Source: Paracidovorax anthurii (lineage in GTDB: Bacteria > Pseudomonadota > Gammaproteobacteria > Burkholderiales > Burkholderiaceae_C). From it: DNA of 64,000 bases. Position 1 is the stretch's first letter. Each line of letters starts with the position of its first letter. Below, one piece after another: positions 32,795-41,368 of the stretch. The stretch is from contig NZ_QLTA01000021.1 in assembly GCF_003269065.1 (NCBI RefSeq), positions 1 through 64,000 of the forward strand. The letters are read 5' to 3'. The translations under genes were made by a program, and so were the position numbers. The notes beneath the pieces were generated by a model. That model ran no database searches. It saw only the letters and a program-made list of their open reading frames with translations, and was not told the DNA's origin.

Positions 32795-33769
32795 ATGGCA
32801 GGCACATCGACTCCGGCAAAGCGGTCGCGCAGCGCGCAGGCATCGGCACCGCCGCATTCCGGCTTCCTGCCGCTCATCGTGGACGCCCACAGCGGCAGCA
32901 TTCTGCACGTGGCACCCGTGGGGCCGGTGAGCGCCGGACGCACCGCCAAGTCCGGCGCCGGGGCGGCGACGCAAGGGCACGAGGCGCTGTACGAACTGCA
33001 GGCCGCCGGCGGTGCGCCCGTGCGCTACGTGCTGGTCCTGCACGGCAAGCGAGAGCGGGCGGTCGATGCGGCCCGTGCCCTGGCGGACGAGGGCCTGGCG
33101 ATCGACCTCGACGCCGTTTCCCGCGCGGAAGGGGCCAGGGAGTCCCTGCTTCGCTCGTTGCTCGAAAAAACCCTGGCGTCCTTCAAGGAGATCCAGGGCC
33201 GCCATGCGGGAGGTCTGACCGAGGACGAGTTGATCCGCGAAGTCGGCGAGACCCTGGCCGACAAGGCATCGGTGTCCACCACCTCCGTGGAGGAGGGCTG
33301 GCAGGAGCTGCTCGAGCGCGGTCTCAGGAGCAAGGTGGCCTTGCTGAAGTCCGGCCCGTTCAAGTCGACCACGCAGGCCAGCGAACTGCTGGGCATCGGC
33401 GAGCCGGCAGTGCGCAAGCGCATCCGGGAGCAGAAGCTTTTTGCGCTGAAGGTGCCGGGCGACGGCGAGCACCGCATCCCCGCCTGGGCGCTGGACCCCG
33501 GCGTGGCGGGGGCGGCCACGGCTTCGCTGTATGCGAGCGTTCCGGGCATGGACGAATGGCAGCTCTACCATTTCCTGTCGACGCCCAACGGGAATCTCAA
33601 CGGACTGCGGCCCTTCGAGTGCCTGCTGTCCAGTGCCAACCTGACGCCGTCCCTGCGGGCCGCCCGGGACGAACTGGTGTCCGAACTGGAGCTGGGCGCT
33701 GGCGCCTCCCTGCTCGCAGTCGTCGAAGACGAACTGAAGGCCGAGGCCCGGGAAGGCCGAGCGGCATGA
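32795..33769 (+). CDS. Antitoxin of a RES-type toxin, Xre/MbcA/ParS-like C-terminus
   Basis: 324 residues from ATG 32795, with AAGGAAGG ahead. The C-terminal segment WQLYHFLSTPNGNLNGLRPF is the MbcA/ParS/Xre toxin-binding motif seen in antitoxins of RES toxins. A helix-turn-helix precedes it (TTQASELLGIGEPAVRKRIR, about 193-212). The N-terminal 170 residues are extra: usual antitoxins of this type are about half this length, so this is a long variant with an added domain of unknown fold. It overlaps the RES gene by 4 bp (ATGA). It should neutralise the toxin and repress the operon. Confidence 0.75.
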   Translation: MAGTSTPAKRSRSAQASAPPHSGFLPLIVDAHSGSILHVAPVGPVSAGRTAKSGAGAATQGHEALYELQAAGGAPVRYVLVLHGKRERAVDAARALADEGLAIDLDAVSRAEGARESLLRSLLEKTLASFKEIQGRHAGGLTEDELIREVGETLADKASVSTTSVEEGWQELLERGLRSKVALLKSGPFKSTTQASELLGIGEPAVRKRIREQKLFALKVPGDGEHRIPAWALDPGVAGAATASLYASVPGMDEWQLYHFLSTPNGNLNGLRPFECLLSSANLTPSLRAARDELVSELELGAGASLLAVVEDELKAEAREGRAA

Positions 33770-34536
33770 GCCAGCCCCGGCCCGTGCTCGACCCCGGCTT
33801 CGATCTGGCCACCGAACGGCTCACGCGCACGACGCTGCACCGGGTCTACTGGTCCGGACAGAACCCGCTCGCAGCGAGCATCGGCCGCAAGAACCGCTAC
33901 GACTGCCCGCCCCGGCTGGCGGCGGCCAAGCAGTTCGGCGTGCTCTATCTCGCCTACGACCTGCCGACCTGCTGGATGGAGACCATCGTGCGGACCAACA
34001 TGGTCCGCGCCGCAGGCACGGACATCCAGATCCCGCTCGCCAGCATGACCCACCGCTGGGCGTGCGAGGTCACGGCCACGGGTTCGCTGGTGCTGGCGCA
34101 ATTCGCCGATGAGCCCCTCATCGACCTGGGCGATTGCGCGTCGAACATCATGGGCGACTCCTACCTGCGCACCAAGCGCTGGTCCCAGCTGTTGCATGCG
34201 CACAAGAACCCGGCGGTCGATGGGATTCGGTACCGCTCACGCTTCAACTCGGGCCAGTTCTGCATCGCCCTGTTCGATCGTGCCGTGGCTCCGCGCGGAC
34301 TGGCCGTGGTGAACCCCAGGAGCATCGATCCCGACGTCGCGCGAAGCGCAGTCCGTCATGCGCAGGTTCAAGGTCGTGCCTATTTGATCGATGCGATCCG
34401 CGCTGCCGACACCCATTTGTGGGAAGGGGCTCCGCCGATAAGCGGGCGCGGCAACGGGCAACGGCTATGCACGAGGAGGGCGGTTGCCTGGTGCCATGCG
34501 GGGAGCCATTACGCCCGTTTGCGGTCCGATCAGTGA
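33766..34536 (+). CDS. RES-domain toxin
   Basis: 256 residues from ATG 33766. The RES fold is named for conserved Arg, Glu and Ser: here HRVYW (Arg, about 26), the Glu in CWMETIV (72) and the Ser in GIRYRSRFN are present, along with LYLAYDLPTCW. RES toxins degrade NAD+ and arrest growth. Together with the SIR2 protein nearby, the island would carry two NAD+-depleting systems. The 3' end overlaps the convergent 34530-35729 gene by 7 bp. The last about 30 residues are Arg/His-rich and outside the domain, possibly a read-through tail. Confidence 0.82.
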   Translation: MSQPRPVLDPGFDLATERLTRTTLHRVYWSGQNPLAASIGRKNRYDCPPRLAAAKQFGVLYLAYDLPTCWMETIVRTNMVRAAGTDIQIPLASMTHRWACEVTATGSLVLAQFADEPLIDLGDCASNIMGDSYLRTKRWSQLLHAHKNPAVDGIRYRSRFNSGQFCIALFDRAVAPRGLAVVNPRSIDPDVARSAVRHAQVQGRAYLIDAIRAADTHLWEGAPPISGRGNGQRLCTRRAVAWCHAGSHYARLRSDQ

Positions 34537-35729
34537 CGCAGGATGTCTCGGGCCGTCGCTTTCGCCACTCTATGCTGGACGCCATCCAGCTCGGGGAGCA
34601 CCAAGCCTTCGTCCCCGTCCACGTACAGTGGTCCGCCGAAGTCGCTGTCGTAGAACTCGCCGTCGTTCGAGCCGCCATCGTGGCGTGCGGCCAGCGTGGA
34701 GTGGGTCAGATCGTCGCCGCGTGCCAGCGCGACGTACTGCCAGACCCAAGCTCGCACCGGATCGCCCTTGCCAAGGGCGCGTTCTGCCGTCGCTCGCAAC
34801 CAGTGCACGCTAGCGCTGGAGGCCATTTGGTCTTCCGCCCACGGGTCACCCAGATCGGCCAGGTCTTCCAACGCCCTGCGAGAACCCGCCTCGGCGGCTT
34901 GGCGCAGCCAACGGGCACGCACTTCGAGGCTCGTGGCCACGCGCGCCATCTGTTCGGGGTCGACCTCGCCGTCCAGGCGCTCCGCCAAAGCGATGAACTC
35001 GGGCCGCTCGAACACCGTTCCGTATTCCAGCGCGGCAGCCCGCACCCCGGCCTCGGCGGCGGCCTTGAGGTGCATTTCGTAGCGCTGGTACCGGGGCGTG
35101 AGCCTCATGTAGTCCTCGACCCAGCCGCGCTCGCTGGCGCTGAGCTGCCGGCCCTTGAGCGATTCTTCGTAGAGATAGGCGTTGGGTTTGCTGCAGCGGT
35201 GCAGAGCCGCCAGCATCAGGTGCGCGTGCGGGTCCGTCGCTGCGGCCTGCTCCAGGCAGTCCAGCAGCAGGGCGGAGGCAAGATAGTGCTCGCGCGGCGG
35301 ATGCACCAAGGCCGGTGGCGAGGGGCGGGGAACATCGCCCCAGTCATCGGAGTATTCGTCGTCTTCTGCGTCGCCGCCGGGGTCTGCGGTAGTCGGGGCC
35401 ATGGACAGGAGCGGTGCCAGCGCGGCCCAGAGAACCAGGCCAAGCCGCCGGTTGGCGATGAACTGGCCCAATGCGTCCGCCATGGCAAGCGCCTCGGCTT
35501 GTCCGTACTGCAATTGCAGCGCGCGTCCCGCGATCTGCGGGCCTGCGGTGGCTTCGGGGTCCTGACCGACACCCTGGTCTGTCAGTAGTGCGTCTGCGCG
35601 CAGCGAGGCCCAGGTTCTGTAGCCGAACGCTGCGGCCAGCAGTTCGTAGACGTGGCTGTGACGGGCGTTGTGGCCCGCTCTTGCTTGCAGGAACTGGTGC
35701 GCGGAATGCGCCAGTGCTCTCAAGGTCAT
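34530..35729 (-). CDS. Hypothetical protein with Sel1-like repeats
   Basis: 399 residues from ATG 35729, preceded by AAAGGAAG. The N-terminus (HSHVYELLAAAFGYRTWASL) is a motif I have seen on plasmid and island proteins. The second half has Ala-rich helical repeats in the Sel1/TPR style (YEMHLKAAAEAGVRAAALEY; ARWLRQAAEAGSRRALEDLA). No signal peptide or membrane helix, and acidic overall. Sel1 repeats mediate protein contacts. It lies 162 bp downstream of the Argonaute gene on the same strand and could be co-transcribed with it, but no link to that system is known to me. Function unknown. Confidence 0.7.
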   Translation of the reverse strand: MTLRALAHSAHQFLQARAGHNARHSHVYELLAAAFGYRTWASLRADALLTDQGVGQDPEATAGPQIAGRALQLQYGQAEALAMADALGQFIANRRLGLVLWAALAPLLSMAPTTADPGGDAEDDEYSDDWGDVPRPSPPALVHPPREHYLASALLLDCLEQAAATDPHAHLMLAALHRCSKPNAYLYEESLKGRQLSASERGWVEDYMRLTPRYQRYEMHLKAAAEAGVRAAALEYGTVFERPEFIALAERLDGEVDPEQMARVATSLEVRARWLRQAAEAGSRRALEDLADLGDPWAEDQMASSASVHWLRATAERALGKGDPVRAWVWQYVALARGDDLTHSTLAARHDGGSNDGEFYDSDFGGPLYVDGDEGLVLPELDGVQHRVAKATARDILRH

Positions 35730-35891
35730 GCGTCTTCCTTTCGGTGTCCCTCGCCGAGTCGGGGCGGACGCACGCGTTTAAGTCCCCGACGACGAGGCCC
35801 GGAAGGGAAAAATCATGACGATGGAATGGGGGGGAGCCTGGTTCTACTCGCGTGCAAGTACGGCGGGCGCCTTGTGCACCATTGTAGTTAC

Positions 35892-37346
35892 CTACATGAA
35901 CAGCCGATAGGGGTAGCTGTGCGCAGGCAGGCTGGGCACGTTCGAGATGGTGCGCGAAAGCCGTTGCGAATACATGATCGTCACTGGCAATGGGTCGTAC
36001 AGCGCATCGTTGTTCCAGTCCATCTTGGCGAGCGCCATGGCTTCGGACGCCAGGAGCTCGAAAGGGCCTCGTCCCATGTGACGGCGAAGAACAATGGGCT
36101 TCGGGATGCTCTTGCCGCCCTGGAAGTAGTCCCTGCCACCGACAGCCGACGGTGCATTGCCTGCGAGCCACAGGAGAGCCGCGTTGCCCGAGGTCATGAC
36201 CAGGGTGCCGCGTGGAACGGGGAAGCGCGCTGGCTGGATGCTGGGTTGCTTGCCTGGCGCCTCGACCATCCAGATCCCTCGCCACGCCGAGCTCGAGCCG
36301 ATTTCGATGCACTCGACTTCCGGGATCGATTGCGTCGCGTCCTGCACGCCCTTGAGCTCGCTCTCGGTGAAGGCGGTGGTCTTGTGGATCACAAGGCGAC
36401 GCGGGACGCGGCCCGCATGTCCTTCAAGGTAGAGCCGGACGCTGCGCGTGAGGACCGCCCGCATGTCGGCTTGGGACAGAAAGGGGTTGCGCCGAGCCTC
36501 GGCTTCGTCGGCAATCGCATCGTTCGCCTCGAATGCGATGAACTGCATGCCGCCTCCTTCCATGTCGAAAACCTGCGAGCAGCAAGTCACATAGTGGGCT
36601 TCGTCCGACGATCGGCGGATGGCGTAGGCCAGGCCGATGTAGGCCGTGTCCTCGGGAATGCCCTCGATCGGCGCCAGCTTCCAGGGCGTCCCACCGGCCT
36701 TCGCGTACAACGCCACGGACAGGCGCCACGCGCGTGCCCCCAAGTTGCCGAACTTCAGCGACTTGTCGTTGATGACTTGCGTGGGAATGCCCAACTGCGC
36801 TCCCAGCGCCTTGAGTTCGTCGTGCGCATCGAACTCCTTGGTCCGGAGATGCGCAAGCCACCGGTCGGGAAAGTACACCAGCGCCACGTCAAACTCGGCG
36901 CGCGCTGCCTCGAGGCGCCGGAGTGCGTGATGGAGCGCGGCGCGCACCCGCTCGCTGACCGTCTCGCCCTGACCGAGCTCGTACAGTTCCTCGGGCCACA
37001 CGACATGGGCCTGCTTGTCGGCACTCAGCAGATCCACCCCGAACAGGGTTTCGAATCCCGGATAAGCCTGCGCGTAGCTGTTGTTGTCGGTGTTGCGCTG
37101 AGGCCCACGCAGGCTCTCTCGCATGTCGCGCACCAGCACCGCGCCGGACCTGGGGCCCACATACGCTACGCGAAGGTCCCGGCTGTAATGCCGGTACGAT
37201 GCCTGGTCGAACGCACCGAAGCGCGACAGTCCCAGCAGGGGGTGCCGGTGGCGGGCCTTGGGGTTTCCGGATGCGAAGGCCAGTTCGGGTTCCTCCAGCA
37301 AGGTGAAGGCAGGCAAACTGATTAGCAGCGGCTTCTCGGTGCTCAT
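35892..37346 (-). CDS. Short prokaryotic Argonaute (MID-PIWI), SPARSA type
   Basis: 484 residues from ATG 37346, overlapping the SIR2-APAZ stop by 4 bp. Size and motifs are those of short pAgos, which contain only MID and PIWI domains: the MID-like region LGAQLGIPTQVINDKSLKF, the PIWI strand AYIGLAYAI, HYVTCCSQVFD, VIHKTTAFTESELKGV and C-terminal PAHSYPYRLFM. Catalytic pAgos have Asp in the IGxD strand; here the strand reads IGLAYA, so the slicer tetrad is broken as expected for a guide-binding, non-cleaving short pAgo. With a SIR2-APAZ partner it should bind a guide and, on target recognition, activate NAD+ hydrolysis and abortive infection. Confidence 0.88.
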   Translation of the reverse strand: MSTEKPLLISLPAFTLLEEPELAFASGNPKARHRHPLLGLSRFGAFDQASYRHYSRDLRVAYVGPRSGAVLVRDMRESLRGPQRNTDNNSYAQAYPGFETLFGVDLLSADKQAHVVWPEELYELGQGETVSERVRAALHHALRRLEAARAEFDVALVYFPDRWLAHLRTKEFDAHDELKALGAQLGIPTQVINDKSLKFGNLGARAWRLSVALYAKAGGTPWKLAPIEGIPEDTAYIGLAYAIRRSSDEAHYVTCCSQVFDMEGGGMQFIAFEANDAIADEAEARRNPFLSQADMRAVLTRSVRLYLEGHAGRVPRRLVIHKTTAFTESELKGVQDATQSIPEVECIEIGSSSAWRGIWMVEAPGKQPSIQPARFPVPRGTLVMTSGNAALLWLAGNAPSAVGGRDYFQGGKSIPKPIVLRRHMGRGPFELLASEAMALAKMDWNNDALYDPLPVTIMYSQRLSRTISNVPSLPAHSYPYRLFM

Positions 37347-39190
37347 CGCTGTCCCTGCTGCACATGGAAGAAGTCGTGGTCGTGCGCGGGCCTGCTGCGC
37401 GCGGTCTTGGCGCCCAGCTCGAACATCGCATCGACACCTGCTTTCTCGGTCAAGCCGTAGGCGCTGCGCCGGGAGCCTTGGGCGTGCGTCAGCAATTCCA
37501 CCCAGGCGTCCAGGATCGCGGACCAGCGGTGGTTGTACTTCTGTACCCAGCGCTCCCTGCGCCAATCCTCGGCTTTGCGCCATTCGGCGGTGGCTTGTGG
37601 CGTATCGGCATCGGGTGAGCGGTGGTCGAGGTCAATGAAGGTCGCTGGCTCGAACACGGCCCACCAGCGCTCATCGGCCTGCTCCAGGCGGATGGACAAT
37701 CCCTCGGAGTACTTGCCGGAAGTGCCGGGGACCGGGCCGGTCAATTCAGAGCCATACGCTGTCTTCAGGCGTGACAACAGGTCTCGTCTGGCCTGGGCCA
37801 GCTCCCGGGGGAGTTCGCTGTTCGGACGTGACACCGATAGGCTATGGCCCCGGCCGTGCAAACGGGCGAACAGCGGTAGCTCCCGGCAGAGTGCGCGCAC
37901 GAGGGCATCGTAGATCAAGCCTTTGGCCCACGAGTCCTTGGCGATGTCCAGCGCGATTTCACCGGCCAGCCTTGCTCCAAGGGGCGCCAGCGCGTTTTCC
38001 ATGGGCGCGTCGGGTCCGAAGGCCGCTAGAACGCCGGGGCCGCCCGCCTGTCCAACGGTCGCTCTCACCCCCGCCTGCTTGAGCAGGGCGCGTACGTCGG
38101 CGATGCCCGCGTTCGAGTTCAGGGTGATCTTTCGGGCACTCCTGGGCATCTCGATCAGCGGCATGGCCGAGAGCCTGAGCACCGGGGCTTTCAAGGCGGC
38201 CTGCCGCTGGAGCGGTACCTGCGCCACAGCGGCCGTATGGCGGTCGCCGAATACATGGGTGACCAGGGAAGAGGGGAGGTCCGTGACGTCCGCGATGTCT
38301 CCGCACAGCTCATCGAAGGTGGTGCCCCGGACGAGGTGCACGTCCACCTGTGCCAATTCGGCCTGTTCAAGAAGTTCCCGGACCGCAGGAAGCAAGCTGT
38401 CGGCGTCGCGGCACAGCCAGTAAATGCCCTTGGGATAGCGAACGGGGGATCGAAGGACGGCGTTCAACGCCTGCATGACCGAGTCATCGCGCCCGCTGTA
38501 GCCGACCACGATCAGTCCAAACCGCTGCAGCGATTGGGTCAACACCAAGCGCAACTGGGCGTCCTGCTGTGCCAGCTCCCGATCGGTGTTCTTGAGCTCC
38601 ACGGACTGGTAGTCGCCGTGCAGCTTCACGATCAGCGGCCACTCGCTCTCGCGCAGGCAGGTCTCGGCGCGGGCCGCGTTGTCGATCGCAGCGAGGGTGG
38701 GTGTGCCGCGTTCGCTGGCGGGCAGTAGCTGCGACGCGATGGTGGCAGCGCTTTCGATGAGCGAATCGAAATTCGTGGTGAACACGCAAGGTGTCTTCCG
38801 TACTCCCAGCAGCGAGCCCAGAACCTTGTGGCCGAGCGACGGGCTTCCCTTGCTGACCTGATTCCGGATGAATAGCCGCCGATCCTCGGGCGTGGGGTAC
38901 AGCGCCTCGAACGCCCGGCTGTACTCGGTGGGGTCGCCCTTGGGCGGAAGCGTTCCCTTCCGCTCATGGTGCAGGTCGATGCGCGACTGCCAGAGGGGAT
39001 CCGCAGAGTCGATTTCACGCAGGCTGATGCCGGTTTCCGAGGCGAAAAGACGCGTGCGAAACTCCTGGATCATCTGATAGCCGGTCGGTATGCCCGCCGT
39101 GGCGGAGGCCCCCGCACCGAGCAACCACGCAAAGCCCAAAGGGTTCAGGGCAAAGCGTTCTGCAAAGGCCCGGCCGCTAATCTCTTTCAT
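37343..39190 (-). CDS. SIR2-APAZ NADase effector partner of the short Argonaute (SPARSA)
   Basis: 615 residues from ATG 39190 with GGAGGAG 6 bases ahead. The N-terminal half is a SIR2 domain: NAD loop AWLLGAGASATAGIPT (about 21-36), FTTNFDSLIES (catalytic-region Asn140), IVKLHGDY (His191) and LIVVGYSGRDDSVM. The C-terminal half (from about residue 330) matches the APAZ region that replaces the missing PAZ/N half of short Argonautes. In described SIR2-APAZ/Ago systems the complex senses invading plasmid or phage nucleic acid through a guide and depletes NAD(P)+. ATGA overlap with the pAgo gene supports a stoichiometric complex. Confidence 0.88.
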   Translation of the reverse strand: MKEISGRAFAERFALNPLGFAWLLGAGASATAGIPTGYQMIQEFRTRLFASETGISLREIDSADPLWQSRIDLHHERKGTLPPKGDPTEYSRAFEALYPTPEDRRLFIRNQVSKGSPSLGHKVLGSLLGVRKTPCVFTTNFDSLIESAATIASQLLPASERGTPTLAAIDNAARAETCLRESEWPLIVKLHGDYQSVELKNTDRELAQQDAQLRLVLTQSLQRFGLIVVGYSGRDDSVMQALNAVLRSPVRYPKGIYWLCRDADSLLPAVRELLEQAELAQVDVHLVRGTTFDELCGDIADVTDLPSSLVTHVFGDRHTAAVAQVPLQRQAALKAPVLRLSAMPLIEMPRSARKITLNSNAGIADVRALLKQAGVRATVGQAGGPGVLAAFGPDAPMENALAPLGARLAGEIALDIAKDSWAKGLIYDALVRALCRELPLFARLHGRGHSLSVSRPNSELPRELAQARRDLLSRLKTAYGSELTGPVPGTSGKYSEGLSIRLEQADERWWAVFEPATFIDLDHRSPDADTPQATAEWRKAEDWRRERWVQKYNHRWSAILDAWVELLTHAQGSRRSAYGLTEKAGVDAMFELGAKTARSRPAHDHDFFHVQQGQR

Positions 39191-39654
39191 TCTGACTCCT
39201 CCGGATCGTTTCTTCTTGCTTCTTGTAACGTATCACAAGCGAGGCCGGTCGCCTTGACGGCAGCCCTGGCGGTCGATGGACCATTGATGGCGGATGTTGA
39301 CGTCGAGTCGCAAGAGTCCGACGGCAGCGGCAGGATCGCTTGGCGGAATCGAGATGGGCCTTCCCTGAAGTCCATCGGAGCGCCCCGGCTTCTTCGCATC
39401 CGCCTTGCTCGCCCTGGCTGTCGCCGTTCGGAAGGGGCCGCGTGGCCTTCCGGGACTGGGCTGCGGGTCGGCCTGGGCACTCCGAGACGGCGGTCATCCA
39501 GTACTTGGGCGCCATCGGGCAAAGCCGGTGGCACCGCTCACCCTGGCCTAGCGCCGCGGGCGCTCCGACGCTTGCCACGCGCTGATGGCTGACTGGGCGC
39601 GATGGCGTGCTGCCACGCCGCCATGTGCCTAGGCTGCGGTGGCGAGGGCGCGAG
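39191..39654. other. 464-bp gap upstream of SIR2-APAZ
   Basis: Apart from the dyad and AT-rich promoter area within the first 60 bp, nothing was recognised. Open frames on both strands here are short, start without ribosome binding sites and give Arg/Pro-rich peptides without motifs. Confidence 0.5.
39222..39239 (-). promoter_or_regulatory. Inverted repeat upstream of the SIR2-APAZ gene
   Basis: CTTGT at 39222-39226 and ACAAG at 39235-39239 form a dyad with an 8-bp centre, 31 bp upstream of ATG 39190. It lies in the only AT-rich stretch of this gap, so it is the likely promoter/operator area of the SIR2-Ago operon. No clear -35/-10 pair was found. Confidence 0.3.
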
Positions 39655-39990
39655 TCAATTCAAGTGCTCGTGCACCAGCCGCCGGAATTCTGGCCGCAGC
39701 TCGCGGGCAGCGTTGATGGACAGCACATCGCGCCGGCCGCTGGGCCAGTGCAATTCGCCATGTGCTCCGCCCAGGGTTAGCACGGCGCGGTCGAAGATGC
39801 GCTCGGAGGGGTTGCTGTCGCCGATGACCTGCAGCGACTGGACCGTGGCGCCCTCGATCCAGAGCCAGCGGCTCGCATCGCTCCGGCGGCTCGCATGGCC
39901 GTCCGGCAGGTCGGGGTGTATCAGCTCGATTTCAGCCAGGCTGCCACAGGCAGTTTCGAGCAGGCAGCGCACGGTGTAGTGGATTGCCAT
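39655..39990 (-). CDS. Hypothetical protein
   Basis: 111 residues from ATG 39990 (MAIHYTVRCLLETACGSLAE); the frame continues upstream, but only as the Arg-rich shadow of the HU gene. The sequence is plausible as a small globular protein: alternating beta-like segments (VQSLQVIGDSNPSERIFDRA, VLTLGGAHGELHWPSG) and no membrane helix. Family not recognised. It lies 58 bp downstream of the HU gene on the same strand, so the two may share a transcript. Confidence 0.5.
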   Translation of the reverse strand: MAIHYTVRCLLETACGSLAEIELIHPDLPDGHASRRSDASRWLWIEGATVQSLQVIGDSNPSERIFDRAVLTLGGAHGELHWPSGRRDVLSINAARELRPEFRRLVHEHLN

Positions 39991-40048
39991 GATGGGGCCC
40001 GTCGCGCGGCGGGGCGCATGGATCCCCGATTCGCGCTGGCAACGGCGC

Positions 40049-40444
40049 TTACAGCGCCGCGTCCTTGAGCTTCTTGAGCGGACGCGTCTTGATGCGCACG
40101 GTCGCGGGCTTGGCCGCGAAAACCTGCTCTTCCTTCGTGAATGGATTGATGCCCTTGCGCTTGGGCTTGGCGGGCACCTTCTGCACGCCGATCTTGAGCA
40201 GGCCGGGCAGGGTGAACTCACCCGCGCCCTTCTTGTGGACCGAGCCAAGCACGGTGGCTTCGAGGGCTGCCAGCACCGCCTTCACGGCCTTGGGGTCGAT
40301 GCCCGACATCTCGGCCAGGTGACTCGTCAACGCACTCTTGGTGAAGGTGTCCTTGACCGGGCGGATCCCGGTCGCGGCCGAGGCCGGGGCCTTGGCGACC
40401 TTCTTCGCGGGCGCGGGCCGGGGGGTCTTCTTCGCAGTTGCCAT
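40049..40444 (-). CDS. HU-family DNA-binding protein with Lys/Ala/Pro-rich N-terminal tail
   Basis: 131 residues. Residues about 30-131 form the HU/IHF fold: FTKSALTSHLAEMSGIDPKA, then GAGEFTLPGLLKIGVQKVPA and the DNA-binding arm with KGINPFTKEEQVFAAKPA. The first 25 residues (AKKTPRPAPAKKVAKAPA) form a basic, disordered histone-H1-like tail not present in standard HU. Such tailed HU proteins are common in Burkholderiales and on mobile elements. It may compact the element's DNA or assist the recombinases. Confidence 0.9.
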   Translation of the reverse strand: MATAKKTPRPAPAKKVAKAPASAATGIRPVKDTFTKSALTSHLAEMSGIDPKAVKAVLAALEATVLGSVHKKGAGEFTLPGLLKIGVQKVPAKPKRKGINPFTKEEQVFAAKPATVRIKTRPLKKLKDAAL

Positions 40445-40776
40445 GGTTCTGGGAATTCGTCGTTATGGATGAGGAGGCGGGTTCGCACCCCGGTGCCCTG
40501 TGCAGGGTCTGGGTCCGGTGCCTGATGCCCGATCTTATCGGGTGCTCCGTGCGGCCGCCGCTGCGCGAATGCCGCACTTGCGAGGGAGCGGGCCGGCGAG
40601 ATCCTGGTGTCGGCAGCGATGGTGCTGTCACTTCAATGGAGCACGCCCTGCGGGGCTCAGCGATCCGAAGGAACGGTTTCCAGGGGGCTTTCGCACGCGC
40701 GAGGTGCAGGGGCGCCTTCGGCTGTCGGCACGGATCGATGCCCGGTCGCGGCGTGGCAGCAGCAAGGAGCAACGAC
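40445..40776. other. 332-bp divergent intergenic region
   Basis: It separates the HU gene (minus) from the 40777 gene (plus) and must hold both promoters. No convincing -35/-10 pair, dyad or repeat was found. The only clear signal is AAGGAG at 40764-40769, the ribosome binding site of the next gene. Confidence 0.5.
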
Positions 40777-41325
40777 ATGCAGATCAGGTACACGGATGGG
40801 AGTGGATTCGACCAGCAGGTGCAGGAGGCGGATTTCGCTGTGATCGTCATATCGCGCGAGGACGTTGAGGCGCCGCGCGTGGACGGCACGGCCCAGCGGT
40901 TGACGGCGTTCAGCGACGATCCGATCCGGGTCCACCGCTTCGCCGGGCGCATGCTGGTGCAGGTCAACGGCTACGACGGCGATCCCAGGCCGCTGGTGCA
41001 GATCCCGGAGTGCGTGCGCTTCTTCCGGGCGCTCGATGCCCGGTGGGGCTACTGGCTGCACTTCCTGCTGCCGGAGCCGGACGTGCTGAAGCTGATCCTG
41101 CTGATGCTGGTGGACGTGGAACCCCAGCCCGGGGAGGGCGGGCAGGTCGGCTATGCCCTGCGCCATCCCGCCCAGCTGGTGCCCGTACTTCGCCGTCTTT
41201 TTCATGCGATGAACGCGTTGCACGACACTTTCGGCGTGCCGTCTGCGCACAACGAGGCGATGACGGCGGCGGCGCTCGCGGCGCTCGGTCTCCCGGGCGC
41301 GCGCGGGTCCTGCAGCCCCGCTTGA
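40777..41325 (+). CDS. Hypothetical protein at the head of the PRTRC region
   Basis: 182 residues from ATG 40777 behind AAGGAG; the frame runs further upstream but without a better start. Not recognised. Soluble, with a beta-rich first half (AGRMLVQVNGYDGDPRPLVQ) and a helical, Leu-rich second half; no Cys pairs, signal or transmembrane helices. It begins a run of same-strand genes continuing into the second PP-loop protein and the PRTRC cassette, so it is probably part of that unit. Confidence 0.55.
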   Translation: MQIRYTDGSGFDQQVQEADFAVIVISREDVEAPRVDGTAQRLTAFSDDPIRVHRFAGRMLVQVNGYDGDPRPLVQIPECVRFFRALDARWGYWLHFLLPEPDVLKLILLMLVDVEPQPGEGGQVGYALRHPAQLVPVLRRLFHAMNALHDTFGVPSAHNEAMTAAALAALGLPGARGSCSPA

Positions 41326-41368
41326 CGCCGCCCGGCACTGCCTATCCTGGGTCTCAGGAGGCACTCTC

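Noticed and set aside
30544-32949. An 801-codon minus-strand open frame opposite the DndC-like gene
   Set aside because: Antisense shadow with no motif; the plus strand carries clear PP-loop and Cys motifs in this interval.
33766-34536. Extending the RES toxin frame upstream to 32758
   Set aside because: The upstream part is the shadow of the antitoxin gene; the RES fold begins after ATG 33766, which overlaps the antitoxin stop.
35892-39190. A catalytic (slicing) Argonaute
   Set aside because: The protein has only MID-PIWI length and the strand that carries the first catalytic Asp reads IGLAYA; the SIR2-APAZ partner identifies a short, non-cleaving type.
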